Shown: positions 8,199 to 16,838 of the stretch, piece after piece
Layout of the letters: every line of letters starts with the position of its first letter
Numbering within the stretch: position 1 is the stretch's first letter
Source of the DNA: Luteimonas galliterrae
GTDB lineage: Bacteria > Pseudomonadota > Gammaproteobacteria > Xanthomonadales > Xanthomonadaceae
NCBI RefSeq assembly: GCF_023374055.1
Contig: NZ_JAMBEP010000005.1
Location: 62,001-126,000, forward strand
Direction of reading: 5' to 3'
DNA: 64,000 bases
Notes under the pieces: model-generated
Seen by the model: the letters and a program-made list of their open reading frames with translations, nothing else
Told to the model about the DNA's origin: nothing
Database searches by the model: none
Translations under genes and position numbers: made by a program

Positions 8199-9005
8199 AT
8201 GAAACTCCATCACACCCTGCTGGCCGCCGCGATGCTCGCGGTGTCCGCACCGGCCCTCGCCGAAGGCGACGACGCCGTCATCTACAACGCCACCGAAGTC
8301 GTGAACAGCATCTGGGTCGTCGGCGACGTCTATGCCGGCGGCTACATTTCCGTCAGCAGCGAATCCGGCGCCGTGGTCGATCAGGACCAGACGACGGCCG
8401 CCAACGCCTCCTTGGGCGACGGCGACAACGACGCTTACCTGAGCGGCAGCGCGCTGAGCGACGCTTCGGGCAACATCGGCGCCAACGTCGCCGCCGGCGT
8501 GGGCAACGCCCAGGCCAACGACACCGCGCTGTCCTCGATCGACGGCGAAGAAGTGTTCGCCCACGCGATGGTGTTCAACAGCCAGACCACCGGCATCAAT
8601 CTGGGCACCGACGACGGCTCCGCCGACAACCAGCTGTTCTACACCGCGTCGGCCGACGACGACGTGCTGTCGGGCGCTTCGGGCAACATCGGCCTGAACG
8701 TGGCCGCCGGCGTGGGCAATGCGCAGACCAATGCGCTGGCCGCTTCGGTCAACAGCTCGGGCACGATCGCCAAGGCCACCGCCGACAGCGAGCAGTTCAC
8801 GATCTGGAACACCCTGGCCGCCGAATGCGATCTGGACAACACCGCGTTCCTGAGCGGCAACGCGCTGTCCGGCGCCGTGGGCAACATCGGCGTCAACGTC
8901 GCCGCCGGCGTGGGCAATGCCCAGCACAACGGCCTGGCGATCGCCGTGGCCGCGTGCGAGCTGTGCGCGCCGCCGCCGCCGTGCAATGGCTGCGGTGGGG
9001 ACTGA
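8199..9005 (+). CDS. fapC: FapC-like major amyloid fibre subunit, copy 2
   Basis: The 268-residue protein is very similar to the preceding one, with the same signal peptide form (APALA|EG), the same three SGNIGxNVAAGVGNAQ repeats at the same positions and nearly identical linkers after residue 140. It differs in the N-terminal third and in the tail: after CELC it continues APPPPCNGCGGD, giving two CXXC pairs (Cys253/256 and Cys262/265). The gene arose by tandem duplication, and long stretches of DNA are identical between the copies, which suggests recent duplication or gene conversion. The two subunits may form mixed fibres. The longer cysteine tail could alter cross-linking or chaperone contact (inference). 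Confidence 0.87.
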   Translation: MKLHHTLLAAAMLAVSAPALAEGDDAVIYNATEVVNSIWVVGDVYAGGYISVSSESGAVVDQDQTTAANASLGDGDNDAYLSGSALSDASGNIGANVAAGVGNAQANDTALSSIDGEEVFAHAMVFNSQTTGINLGTDDGSADNQLFYTASADDDVLSGASGNIGLNVAAGVGNAQTNALAASVNSSGTIAKATADSEQFTIWNTLAAECDLDNTAFLSGNALSGAVGNIGVNVAAGVGNAQHNGLAIAVAACELCAPPPPCNGCGGD

Positions 9006-9038
9006 TCGATAGCGTTGTAACGATCGTGCGAAGCGATG

Positions 9039-9067
9039 CCGGGCCGGCGATCTCGCCGGCCCGGTTT
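9039..9067 (+). terminator. Intercistronic hairpin between FapC copy 2 and FapD
   Basis: CCGGGCCGGCGA (9039-9050) is perfectly complementary to TCGCCGGCCCGG (9053-9064), giving a very stable GC stem followed by TTT. The Shine-Dalgarno of the next gene follows directly. It is a likely attenuator that reduces expression of the export genes relative to the fibre genes. Confidence 0.55.
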
Positions 9068-9087
9068 CAGACAAGGAGCGAGTGACC

Positions 9088-9801
9088 ATGCGTTTGCCGT
9101 TGCGATTGGCGATACCGAAGATCCTGCTGCTGGCCGTCACGATCGGCCTGCCGGGGCTCGGCATGGCGCAGACGGCGTTCGACGTTACCCGCATCGGCAG
9201 CGTGCCGGTCACCAAACAGGTCAAGACCTTCCGCGACCTGCGCTACCGCGAAATGATGCAGCAGCACTACGACTTCAGCTGCGGCTCGGCCGCGCTGGCC
9301 ACGCTGTTGCACTACGGCTATGGCATCGAAGTTTCGGAAACCGACCTGATCAAGAAGATGCTGGTCGGCGCCGATCCCAAGGAGGTCGTCAAGAACGGCT
9401 TCTCGATGCTCGACATGAAGCGTTACGTGGAAAGCATCGGCTACCGCGGCCACGGCTTCCGGATCAAGCCGGACGCGCTGTACCAGCTGCAGATGCCGGT
9501 GATCGCTTTGATGGAAGTGCGCGGCTACCGGCACTTCGTGCTGGTGAAGGGCGCTTCGGCCGGGCGCGTGTTCATCGCCGATCCGGCGCTGGGCCACCGC
9601 GTGGTGTACGAAAAAGATTTCGTGAAAGGCTGGAACGGGGTGGTGCTCGCCGTGGTCGGCGACAAGCCCATGCTGGCCGATTCATTCTTGATGCGTGATC
9701 GTGGATCCCTGGCGCTCAAGCGCCGCATGGATGTGCTGGACCGCGCGACAACCCCTCCGCCAGTGCTCGAATTCGGGCTGATGCGCGCGGATTATCTTTG
9801 A
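9088..9801 (+). CDS. fapD: FapD-like C39 family peptidase
   Basis: The 237-residue protein begins with a hydrophobic signal segment (residues 8-27). It has a papain-like C39 domain: Gln58/59 and Cys65 in QQHYDFSCGSAALATLL, His149 in RGYRHFVLV, and Asp165 in IADPALG form the expected oxyanion Gln and Cys-His-Asp triad. FapD is the periplasmic C39 protease of the Fap system, thought to process or activate the export machinery. The length (FapD about 225) and position between FapC and FapE agree. I start at the ATG at 9088, 9 nt after AAGGAG, rather than the GTG at 9082, which lies too close to that site. Confidence 0.87.
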   Translation: MRLPLRLAIPKILLLAVTIGLPGLGMAQTAFDVTRIGSVPVTKQVKTFRDLRYREMMQQHYDFSCGSAALATLLHYGYGIEVSETDLIKKMLVGADPKEVVKNGFSMLDMKRYVESIGYRGHGFRIKPDALYQLQMPVIALMEVRGYRHFVLVKGASAGRVFIADPALGHRVVYEKDFVKGWNGVVLAVVGDKPMLADSFLMRDRGSLALKRRMDVLDRATTPPPVLEFGLMRADYL

Positions 9802-9814
9802 AACGAGGTGCGCC

Positions 9815-10582
9815 ATGAACACACGAACTCTCCCCCTCGCTTTGTTCGGGACCCTCGTGGGGATGGCGGCCTCGGCGCATGCCGAGGCCGCCCAGCCTTC
9901 CCAGGCCCCGCAGATCAAGCCGGTGCGGGTGGAAGTGGTCGATGAGGACACCCTCAGCCGCATCAGCGGCAAGTTCTATGGCGCCGACATGCTGGTCGGA
10001 CTGCGGATCGAACTGCTGTCCAACTGGCGCACCGCCGAAGGCAACATGAGCGCGGCCGGCACGCTGCAGATCCAGCGCAACAGCGCTGGCGGTTTCGACG
10101 TGCAGGTCGATACGCGCAGCAATGCGCAGGCCGGCGGCGGCGCCGGTTCGGGCCTGAGCAACGGCTCGGCGGTCGGCGGCGACCAGATCTCGGTGAACGG
10201 CGTCGGCCAGGTGGTGCAGGTCGCCGGCGACGGCAACAAGTTCGCCAACCTGACCGCGATCAGCTTCGCGCCGCATGCCGGCGGCGGCAACTTCAACGGT
10301 CAGACCTCCAGCACCAGCAGCGCTGGCGGCATGATCGCCAGCGTGTCGTTCGAAGGCGGCGGCGCCAGGCTCGGACTCACCGCGCCCAGCGGCATGCTCA
10401 GCCAGAGCGTGGTGTCCGGCGCCAACGGCGGCATCATGCAGGCCGCCCGCGTCGCCGGCCAGGACCAGGTCGGCAGCAACACCATGCAGCTGCAGATGCA
10501 GACTGCCTCCATGCCCGCGCTGCAGCAGCAGCAGATGGGCGTGTACCAGGCGTTGGCCGGATTGAGCCAGCTGCCGCGTTGA
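9815..10582 (+). CDS. FapE-like secreted amyloid-associated protein
   Basis: The 255-residue protein has a signal peptide (residues 1-23, SAHA|EA). The N-terminal mature segment has VEVVDEDTLSRISGKFYG, then a region rich in Gly, Ser, Asn and Gln (about residues 95-240) with a low-complexity tail. It has no cysteine. FapE in Pseudomonas is a secreted minor fibre component of about 235 residues encoded between fapD and fapF. The position and length match and the composition fits, but I cannot point to a diagnostic motif. It starts 13 bp after FapD and should be co-expressed. Confidence 0.65.
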   Translation: MNTRTLPLALFGTLVGMAASAHAEAAQPSQAPQIKPVRVEVVDEDTLSRISGKFYGADMLVGLRIELLSNWRTAEGNMSAAGTLQIQRNSAGGFDVQVDTRSNAQAGGGAGSGLSNGSAVGGDQISVNGVGQVVQVAGDGNKFANLTAISFAPHAGGGNFNGQTSSTSSAGGMIASVSFEGGGARLGLTAPSGMLSQSVVSGANGGIMQAARVAGQDQVGSNTMQLQMQTASMPALQQQQMGVYQALAGLSQLPR

Positions 10583-10605
10583 TTCTTGTCGAGCGGATGC
10601 AAAAA

Positions 10606-10628
10606 GACGCCGCCTGAAGGCCGGCGTC
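10606..10628 (+). other. Hairpin between the FapE-like gene and FapF
   Basis: GACGCCG (10606-10612) pairs with CGGCGTC (10622-10628). An A run precedes it and gcggcgctcttt follows. It is the third stable hairpin in gaps of this operon. It is too weak to call a terminator; it may be an RNA processing or stability element. Confidence 0.35.
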
Positions 10629-10667
10629 GCGGCGCTCTTTACTCCGGACATACACACAGGGACAGCC

Positions 10668-11990
10668 ATGCTTCGGCACACGAGCCTCGCTTTCGCCATC
10701 GCCTTCGCGCTCAGCGTACCGGCCTACGCACAGGAAGCGGCCGGCGTCGACGCCTCGTCGACGGTCGCCAGCGACGTGCGCCGGCAGCTAGACCGTTTGG
10801 AGGCGCGCGTTTCGCAGCAGCAGTCGGAAATCGAGCGCTTGCGCGCGCAGGTCGAGTTCCTGGAGTTGGGGCTGCGCGGACGCGGCGTGAGCGATCCGCA
10901 AACCGCCGTCGCGCAGCAGGCGCCCCCGCAAGAATCGCAGACGCAGGATCCGCAACAGCCCGCGCCGGCGCCCGCCGATCCCAACGCCATGCAGCAAATC
11001 GGCCAGGAGCAGAAAGTCGACGACAGCGAGCGCCGCGAGCAGGAGAAGGCGCTGGTGGTGCAGGAGCATGCGCCGCTGTTCGAACGCAAGTTCACGGTCG
11101 ACGTCGGCACCAACTACAGCTACTACGACCGCAGACAGCTGGCGTTGAGCGGCTTCCTCGCGCTGGATGCGATCTTCCTGGGCACGATCAACCTCGACCA
11201 GACCAAGGCCTCGGTGCTGACCACCGACATCACCGGCCGCTACGGCATCACCGACCGCATCAACCTGGAAGCGAACGTCCCTTACGTCTATCGCACCAGC
11301 CGCTTCGTCAGCGGCGGCGCCGGCGGCGCGTCCACGTCGATCAGCGAAGTGACCAAGAGCTCCAGCGGCCTGGGCGACGTCAGCGTCGCCGGTTACTACC
11401 AGCTGGTGAAGGAGTCGGCGCGCTGGCCCGACCTGGTCGCCAGCCTGCGCGTGCGTTCGCCCACCGGACGCGATCCGTTCGGCCTGAAGCTGATCGCGCC
11501 GGACGACAACAACAACAACCTCAACGTGCCCGAGGACTTGCCTACCGGCAGCGGCTTGTGGAGCGTAACCGCCAACGTATCGGCGCTGCGCACCTACGAT
11601 CCGGTGATCCTGTTCGGCAACCTGGGCTATACCTACAACCTGCCGGGCAGCTTCGACGACATCTCCCCGGTGGTGGGGCAGGTGCAGCCGGCCAAGGTCA
11701 AGCTCGGCAATCCGTTCCAGCTCAGCGGCGGCCTGGCGATCGCTTTGAACGACCGCGCGGCGGTCAGCTTCAGCGTTGCCGCATCCGCGGCGGGCGCCAC
11801 CCATATCAAGCCCGAAACCAGCGACGATTACAGCCGCGTCGCCGGCAGCTCGACCACGACCACCACGTTCAACGTCGGCGCCAGCTATCTGCTGCCGTCG
11901 GGCTGGTCGTTGAACGCGCAGATGGCCAATGGCCTGACGCCGGACGCGCCGAACTTCGTGATGTCGTTCCGCGCTTCGCGCGGGTTCTGA
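10668..11990 (+). CDS. fapF: FapF-like outer-membrane amyloid exporter
   Basis: The 440-residue protein has a signal peptide (residues 1-22, PAYA|QE), then a coiled coil (about residues 38-70: LDRLEARVSQQQSEIERLR), a Pro/Gln/Ala-rich linker (about 80-115), and a long beta-rich C-terminal domain that ends in Phe (RASRGF), as expected for an outer-membrane barrel folded by BAM. FapF is a trimeric beta-barrel with an N-terminal periplasmic coiled coil and plug, about 430 residues, through which FapC is secreted; this layout matches. It is the last gene of the operon. The barrel has repeated aromatic strand signatures such as YSYYDRRQLALSGF and GYTYNLPGSF. Confidence 0.85.
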   Translation: MLRHTSLAFAIAFALSVPAYAQEAAGVDASSTVASDVRRQLDRLEARVSQQQSEIERLRAQVEFLELGLRGRGVSDPQTAVAQQAPPQESQTQDPQQPAPAPADPNAMQQIGQEQKVDDSERREQEKALVVQEHAPLFERKFTVDVGTNYSYYDRRQLALSGFLALDAIFLGTINLDQTKASVLTTDITGRYGITDRINLEANVPYVYRTSRFVSGGAGGASTSISEVTKSSSGLGDVSVAGYYQLVKESARWPDLVASLRVRSPTGRDPFGLKLIAPDDNNNNLNVPEDLPTGSGLWSVTANVSALRTYDPVILFGNLGYTYNLPGSFDDISPVVGQVQPAKVKLGNPFQLSGGLAIALNDRAAVSFSVAASAAGATHIKPETSDDYSRVAGSSTTTTTFNVGASYLLPSGWSLNAQMANGLTPDAPNFVMSFRASRGF

Positions 11991-12020
11991 GCGCGTTTTC
12001 TGTCCGCGCCTCCTTTCGCC

Positions 12021-12090
12021 TGTCATCCCGAGCGTAGCGAAGGATCTGCTTCAACGACATAGCAGATCCCTCGCTGCGCTCGCGATGACA
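12021..12090. repeat. Long inverted repeat (tgtcatcccgag family)
   Basis: Arms at 12021-12050 and 12061-12090 are almost perfectly complementary around a 10-nt loop. A second member lies at 62493-62579. Located between two convergent genes, it may also act as a bidirectional terminator. Confidence 0.85.
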
Positions 12091-12105
12091 GCAAAAAAGA
12101 TCAAG

Positions 12106-12137
12106 GGCTCGCGGCTGAAGCCGCTCCTACGAAAAGC
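12106..12137. repeat. Single REP-type palindrome (GTAG head)
   Basis: gctcgcggctgaagccgctcctac is the reverse complement of the GTAGGAGCGGCTTTAGCCGCGA element found as inverted pairs at 19292, 46435 and 55131. Here only one arm is present, followed by a degenerate fragment. Confidence 0.75.
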
Positions 12138-12162
12138 CGCTCCCGCGAATCCTCGCCGCCGC

Positions 12163-14913
12163 TTACCGGGATGCGACGGCACGGTTCAGGGCATCGATCT
12201 TGCGGGTACGCCGATCGTCGTTCCCCCATTCCCGCCGCAATAGTTCCAAGTCGGCAGCGAGCGTGGCCGCCGCTTGCGATTTCCCGCTCCAGGCCCAACA
12301 GGCCGCACGCAGCGCGCTGACGTAGGCACGCTTGGCCGGGTCGCCATCGCCCGCCTGGGCGAGCGCGTACGCGCGCTCGGCGGTAGCGCATGCGGGATCC
12401 GCGCGCCCGGACAGGAGTTCGGCGCGGGCGAGCTCGCGCAGCGCAGGCAGCGCGAACGCGTTGTCAGGGCCCAGCGTGGCGTCGTAGGTGTCCAACGCTT
12501 GTCGCAGATGACGTTCCGCCGCGCCGTACTCGCCAAGATCCATCTCGGTCGCGCCCAACACGAGCAGCGAAGACGCGGTGCCATGGTGTCGCGGTCCGTA
12601 CGCCGCTAAACGGATCCGCAAAGCTTCCTGCGCCAGCGGAAGCGCGGCTTCGGGGTGGTTCAATTCCAATTCGCAGTTCGCCAGGTTATTGGCCACCAGC
12701 GCGACCGAAGGATGCGCATCGCCGAACTTCGCGCGCCGGTGCGCCAGCACCCGACGAAAACTTTCCGCGGCTTGCGCGAACCGGCGTTGCGCGTACTGCA
12801 CCGAGCCCAGATCGTTGAGGGCGCCGATGGTGTCCGGGTGATCGGCGCCTTGCGCGGCTGTCCGGATCGCGATTTCCTCGCGCCGCAGCGCCTCGGCCTC
12901 CGATAGCGGACCCGTGTTGGAAAGCACCATCGCCAGCGTGTCGATGGCTTGCGCCAGATGCGGGTCGGTCTTGCCCGCGCTGCCGCGCACGGCGCGCAGC
13001 GTGTCGCGCGCCAGCCGCTGCGCGCGTGCGGCCTCGCCGCGCAGCATCCGCAGGCTCACGTAGCGCATGGCCGTGTCCTGGGCGCGCCGGTCCGCGGCGC
13101 CGAACAGGCGCAGCTGTTCGCGATAGGCCCGGGCATACGCCTGGTCGGCCTCGTCGAGGCGATTCAAGGCCTGCAGCGACAGGGCGCGCCGGTATTCGAC
13201 CTCGGCCAGGGCGGCCTCCGCGTCGCGGTTCGCCGGCGCGGCGCCCGAACGCAAGGGCTCGAGCAGCGCCAGCACTTCCTGGTAACGGCCGAGTCCATGC
13301 AGGATCTGCGCACGATCGAGCTCGGCGGCGCGATGCAACGCGGGCCTGCGTAGATCGCGCGTCAGTCGCGACGCTTCCTCGGCAAGCGGCAGCGCTTCGG
13401 CATACAGCCCGAGGCCTTCCTGGGCGCCGGCCATCGCCGCGAGCAGTTCGGCGCGCACGGCCGGTTGCTGCGAAAACTGTCCGCGAATCCGCTCGGCGCC
13501 GCGCGCCAGCAACTCGCGCGCGGTGACTTGAGCGCCGTGCGATTTGTCCGGATCGGCCAGCTCGAATAGGCCGCTCATGAATTCGAGCACGGCACGCGAT
13601 TTGGCGCTCTCTGCCACCGCCACGTCGCGCTGCAGGCGCGCCTGCTGGGCCTGCCACAGCGCGGCGCCCAAGCCCGCGCACAACGCCAGGACGGCGACCG
13701 CGGCCATGCCCGCGGCCACGGCGTGCCGCTGCAGGAAGCGCGCGGCGGCGTAGCGCCAGCCGCCGCGCCGGGCCGCGACCGGGCGACGCTGCAGCCAGGC
13801 GCGCAGGTCGCCGGCCATGTCCTGCACCGAGGCGTAGCGTTGCTCGGGTTCCTTGCGCAGCGCCTTCAGCACGATCGCGTCGAGATCGCCGCGCAGCTCC
13901 CGTTTCAGGCCCTGCGGCGTAAGCCGGCGTTGCGCGGCGCGGGCGGCGGCCGTGCCGTTGCCGTCGTTGTGCGTGACCGCCTGGCTGGGGCGGGTCGGTG
14001 TCTGTTCCAGCACGGCGCGCTCGTACGCCGATGGCGTCGTCTGGTCCAGCACGTACGGCCGGCGGCCGGTCAGCAGCTCGTACAGCAGCAGTCCCAGCGT
14101 GTAGACGTCGATGGCGGTGGTGACCGCGTCGCCGCGGATCTGTTCGGGCGCGGCGTATTCGGGCGTGAATGCGCGCAATACCGTCGCCTGTGCGTCCGGT
14201 GCATCGATCAGCTTGGCGATGCCGAAATCCAACAGCTTCACCATCCCGTCGCCGCGGACCAGGATGTTGGAGGGCTTCAGGTCGCGATGCACGATCAGGC
14301 GGGCATGCGCGTGCGACACGGCGGCGCAGGCGGTCAGGAACAGGTCCACGCGCTGGCGCAAATCGAGCCGTTGCTGTTCCGCGTAACGGCACAGGTCGGT
14401 GCCGTCGACGTACTCCAGCGCCAGCCAGGGCTTGCCGTCGTCGGTGACGCCGCCGTCCACCAGGCTGGCGATGTTCGGATGGTGCAGATCGGCCAGCATC
14501 TGCCGCTCGCTGCGAAAGCGCGCATGCAGTTCGGCGCTGTCCCAGACGCTGCGGACCAGCTTGATCGCGACCTGTTGCGCGTACTCGCCGTCCGCGCGCT
14601 CGGCCAGCCAGACCGCGCCCATGCCGCCGCGACCGATCCGCCGCAGCAGCCGGAAAGGTCCCAGCCGGCTGCCGGCCAAGGCCTGTTCGGCTTGGTTCTC
14701 GGCGTCGTCGGTCAGGCCGTTCAATTCCTGGGCCAGCATGTCGCGCGGCTTGAACGCAGTGTCCGCATCGGCTTCGAGCAAGGCCAGGACTTCCTGCGCG
14801 AGTCCGCGATCGCCGCCGCAGGCCGCGGCCAAACGCGAACGCCACTGCTCGCGTGGCAGATCCGCCAAACGATCGAACAGCTCCCTGATCCGCTGCCAAC
14901 GATCTGCGTCCAT
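12163..14913 (-). CDS. Ser/Thr protein kinase with transmembrane helix and TPR domain
   Basis: The 916-residue kinase has Gly-loop GRGGMG (about 94-99), catalytic Lys in QVAIKLV, HRDLKPSN and DFG (Asp about 229), and APEQ in the activation region, all of a Hanks-type active kinase. A transmembrane helix follows near residues 395-415, then a long repeat region of TPR type (tetratricopeptide signatures such as ALNDLGSVQYAQRRFAQAAE and VALVANNLANCELELNHPEAA) to the C-terminus, probably periplasmic. This layout is common in Xanthomonadaceae. The start is the ATG ending at 14913; a GTG one codon earlier is possible. It lies 64 bp downstream of the sigma-54 activator gene on the same strand, so the two are likely one operon. 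It converges with the amyloid operon. Confidence 0.9.
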   Translation of the reverse strand: MDADRWQRIRELFDRLADLPREQWRSRLAAACGGDRGLAQEVLALLEADADTAFKPRDMLAQELNGLTDDAENQAEQALAGSRLGPFRLLRRIGRGGMGAVWLAERADGEYAQQVAIKLVRSVWDSAELHARFRSERQMLADLHHPNIASLVDGGVTDDGKPWLALEYVDGTDLCRYAEQQRLDLRQRVDLFLTACAAVSHAHARLIVHRDLKPSNILVRGDGMVKLLDFGIAKLIDAPDAQATVLRAFTPEYAAPEQIRGDAVTTAIDVYTLGLLLYELLTGRRPYVLDQTTPSAYERAVLEQTPTRPSQAVTHNDGNGTAAARAAQRRLTPQGLKRELRGDLDAIVLKALRKEPEQRYASVQDMAGDLRAWLQRRPVAARRGGWRYAAARFLQRHAVAAGMAAVAVLALCAGLGAALWQAQQARLQRDVAVAESAKSRAVLEFMSGLFELADPDKSHGAQVTARELLARGAERIRGQFSQQPAVRAELLAAMAGAQEGLGLYAEALPLAEEASRLTRDLRRPALHRAAELDRAQILHGLGRYQEVLALLEPLRSGAAPANRDAEAALAEVEYRRALSLQALNRLDEADQAYARAYREQLRLFGAADRRAQDTAMRYVSLRMLRGEAARAQRLARDTLRAVRGSAGKTDPHLAQAIDTLAMVLSNTGPLSEAEALRREEIAIRTAAQGADHPDTIGALNDLGSVQYAQRRFAQAAESFRRVLAHRRAKFGDAHPSVALVANNLANCELELNHPEAALPLAQEALRIRLAAYGPRHHGTASSLLVLGATEMDLGEYGAAERHLRQALDTYDATLGPDNAFALPALRELARAELLSGRADPACATAERAYALAQAGDGDPAKRAYVSALRAACWAWSGKSQAAATLAADLELLRREWGNDDRRTRKIDALNRAVASR

Positions 14914-14977
14914 CACCCGCCCCCGAGACCGCGAAGGGCGATTCTATGCGCGATCGTACGCGGCGCGCGGCTCGCAG

Positions 14978-16354
14978 TCAGGCGGCGCCGGCCTCGGATT
15001 CCGGCCGGCGCATGCCGTGTCGTTCCATCAGGCGGTACAGGGTGACCCGCGAGACGCCCAGGTCGCGCGCGGTGTCGATCAGACGGTGCCGGTTGCGGCG
15101 CAGCGCCTGTTGGATGGCGTTGCATTCGGCCGCGTTGCGCGCGTCTTCCAGCGTCTGCGGCAGCATGCTGGTGTGCTCGTCGGCCAGGTGCAGGTCTTCG
15201 GCGGTGATCAAGCGGCCGTCGGCCATCACCACGGCTTGGCGCACGCGATTGATCAGCTCGCGCACGTTGCCCGGCCACTCGTAGGTGTGCAGCGCGTGGA
15301 TCGCGCAAGGCGAGAAACCGCGGATCACGCGCCGGCCTTCGCTGGCGTAGCGGCGCAGCGCGCTCTCGGCCAGGCGCACGATATCGTCGCCGCGTTGGCG
15401 CAGCGGCGGTTGTTCGAGGCGCAGCACGCACAGGCGGTGGTAGAGGTCGGCGCGGAAGCGGCCTTCTCCGATCAGTGCGCGCAAATCCTGGTGTGTCGCC
15501 GAAATGATGCGCACATCGACGCGGATAGATTCGTGCCCGCCGACGCGTTCGAAACAGCCTTCCTGCAGGAAGCGCAGCAACGAGGCCTGGCAATCCAGCG
15601 GCAGGTCGCCGATCTCGTCCAAAAACAGCGTACCGCGATGGGCATGTTCAATGCGGCCGATCTTGCGCTGCTGCGCGCCGGTGAAGGCGCCGCGTTCGTA
15701 GCCGAACAATTCAGACTGCACCAGGTTCTGCGCGATCGCGCCGCAGTTGATCGCAGCGAACGGCTGGTCGTGTCGCGAGGAATGGCGATGGATGGCCTGC
15801 GCGGCCAGTTCCTTGCCGGTGCCGGTTTCGCCGGCGATGAACACCGGTGCCTGGGTCAGCGCCGATTTGCGCAGCGCGCGATATAGCGCGCGCATCGGCG
15901 GGCATTCGCCGATCATGCCGTCGTTGGCGTCGCTGGGAGCGTCGTCGACCATGCGCGGCGACAGCGAGGCCATGCCGAAGGCGTGGCCGATCACCGTGCT
16001 CAGCACCATCTCGGGGCAGGGCAGGGTCACGTAGTCGTAGCAATAGTCGCGGATCAGTTGCCGGATCGGTTCCTGGGCCAGCTGGTCGGGCTGCACGCAG
16101 GCCACCCAGCCGGCGTTGCCGGCCGAGAGCATGGGAGCCAGGGCGGCCAGATCGCGTGCGTCGAAGCCGCCGCGCAAGTCGATCAGGGCGGCGAAGCGCA
16201 TGCCGGCATGGCCACGCAGGATTTTCAGCACGGCCGACATGCTGTCCGCGCGGCGCAGGTTCCAGCCCAAGTTGGCCAAACCCTGCAGGGCCGGCGAGCC
16301 GTTGGTCGGCGCGCTGGCGAAATAGATCACGTCACGAGTCGCTTGCGCGCTCAT
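14978..16354 (-). CDS. VpsR-type sigma-54-dependent transcriptional activator
   Basis: The 458-residue protein has an atypical receiver-like N-domain (about 1-130) ending DYVTLPCPEMVLSTVIGHAFGMA, the pattern of VpsR/BerB proteins, with Asp59 in AALIDL at the position of the VpsR aspartate. The AAA+ domain has Walker A GETGTGKE (175-182), sigma-54 contact loop GAFTGA (222-227) and Walker B GTLFLDE (241-247). A Fis-type helix-turn-helix ends the chain (about 411-450). VpsR-type activators control biofilm matrix genes, some in response to cyclic-di-GMP. Start: the ATG ending at 16354, 8 nt after GGAG; a GTG two codons upstream is too close to that site. It sits next to an amyloid operon that has a sigma-54 promoter. 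Confidence 0.88.
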   Translation of the reverse strand: MSAQATRDVIYFASAPTNGSPALQGLANLGWNLRRADSMSAVLKILRGHAGMRFAALIDLRGGFDARDLAALAPMLSAGNAGWVACVQPDQLAQEPIRQLIRDYCYDYVTLPCPEMVLSTVIGHAFGMASLSPRMVDDAPSDANDGMIGECPPMRALYRALRKSALTQAPVFIAGETGTGKELAAQAIHRHSSRHDQPFAAINCGAIAQNLVQSELFGYERGAFTGAQQRKIGRIEHAHRGTLFLDEIGDLPLDCQASLLRFLQEGCFERVGGHESIRVDVRIISATHQDLRALIGEGRFRADLYHRLCVLRLEQPPLRQRGDDIVRLAESALRRYASEGRRVIRGFSPCAIHALHTYEWPGNVRELINRVRQAVVMADGRLITAEDLHLADEHTSMLPQTLEDARNAAECNAIQQALRRNRHRLIDTARDLGVSRVTLYRLMERHGMRRPESEAGAA

Positions 16355-16593
16355 CCACACTTCTCCCCGTACCCATTCCGCGTAGTCGTCGCGGATTGCT
16401 TCAATGCTGCTGGGTAGTAGGGTGAACGCGGGCGATGACGAAAACAGGACAACCGGCGGCCAGGAAGGGCCATTTTGGCCGGCACGGTTTTTGCTGGACG
16501 GACAGCCCGCTCCAAACCGTCATCCCGGCGCAAGCTAGGATCCAGCGCCTTGGCTCGTCTCTCCCTTAGCGACTGGGGAAGATTCGCTTTGCT

Positions 16594-16838
16594 CTGTGTA
16601 GAGCGAAGCTTGCTCCGCTGCCTTGGCTTGGGGTTTGTGGCGACCTGCAGGCCCTTCGGGCCGGGGTGTCGTCCGCTAAAACCGCGGCCGAGTGACTTTC
16701 TTTTTGTGGGGCCCAAAAAGAACAGTAACCAAAGAAAAAGGGCCTTTGGAAGGGATCCCGGCGAGGGGCTCCCCTGTGTTCTTGGCCACCGCTCGCCAGC
16801 CCTCGGGATTCCTCCGTCGCTTCGACATTCAGATTCGA
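16594..16838. repeat. Intergenic repeat cluster, left part
   Basis: This stretch has no gene. It holds a short REP-like palindrome (16594-16622, gtagagcgaagcttgctccgctgc) and a degenerate palindromic block ctttctttttg ... accaaagaaaaagggcc (16693-16745) that is an inverted relative of the block at 16999-17043. ORFs here (up to 134 codons) encode repeat-derived sequence seen in other copies and should not be annotated. Confidence 0.6.
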
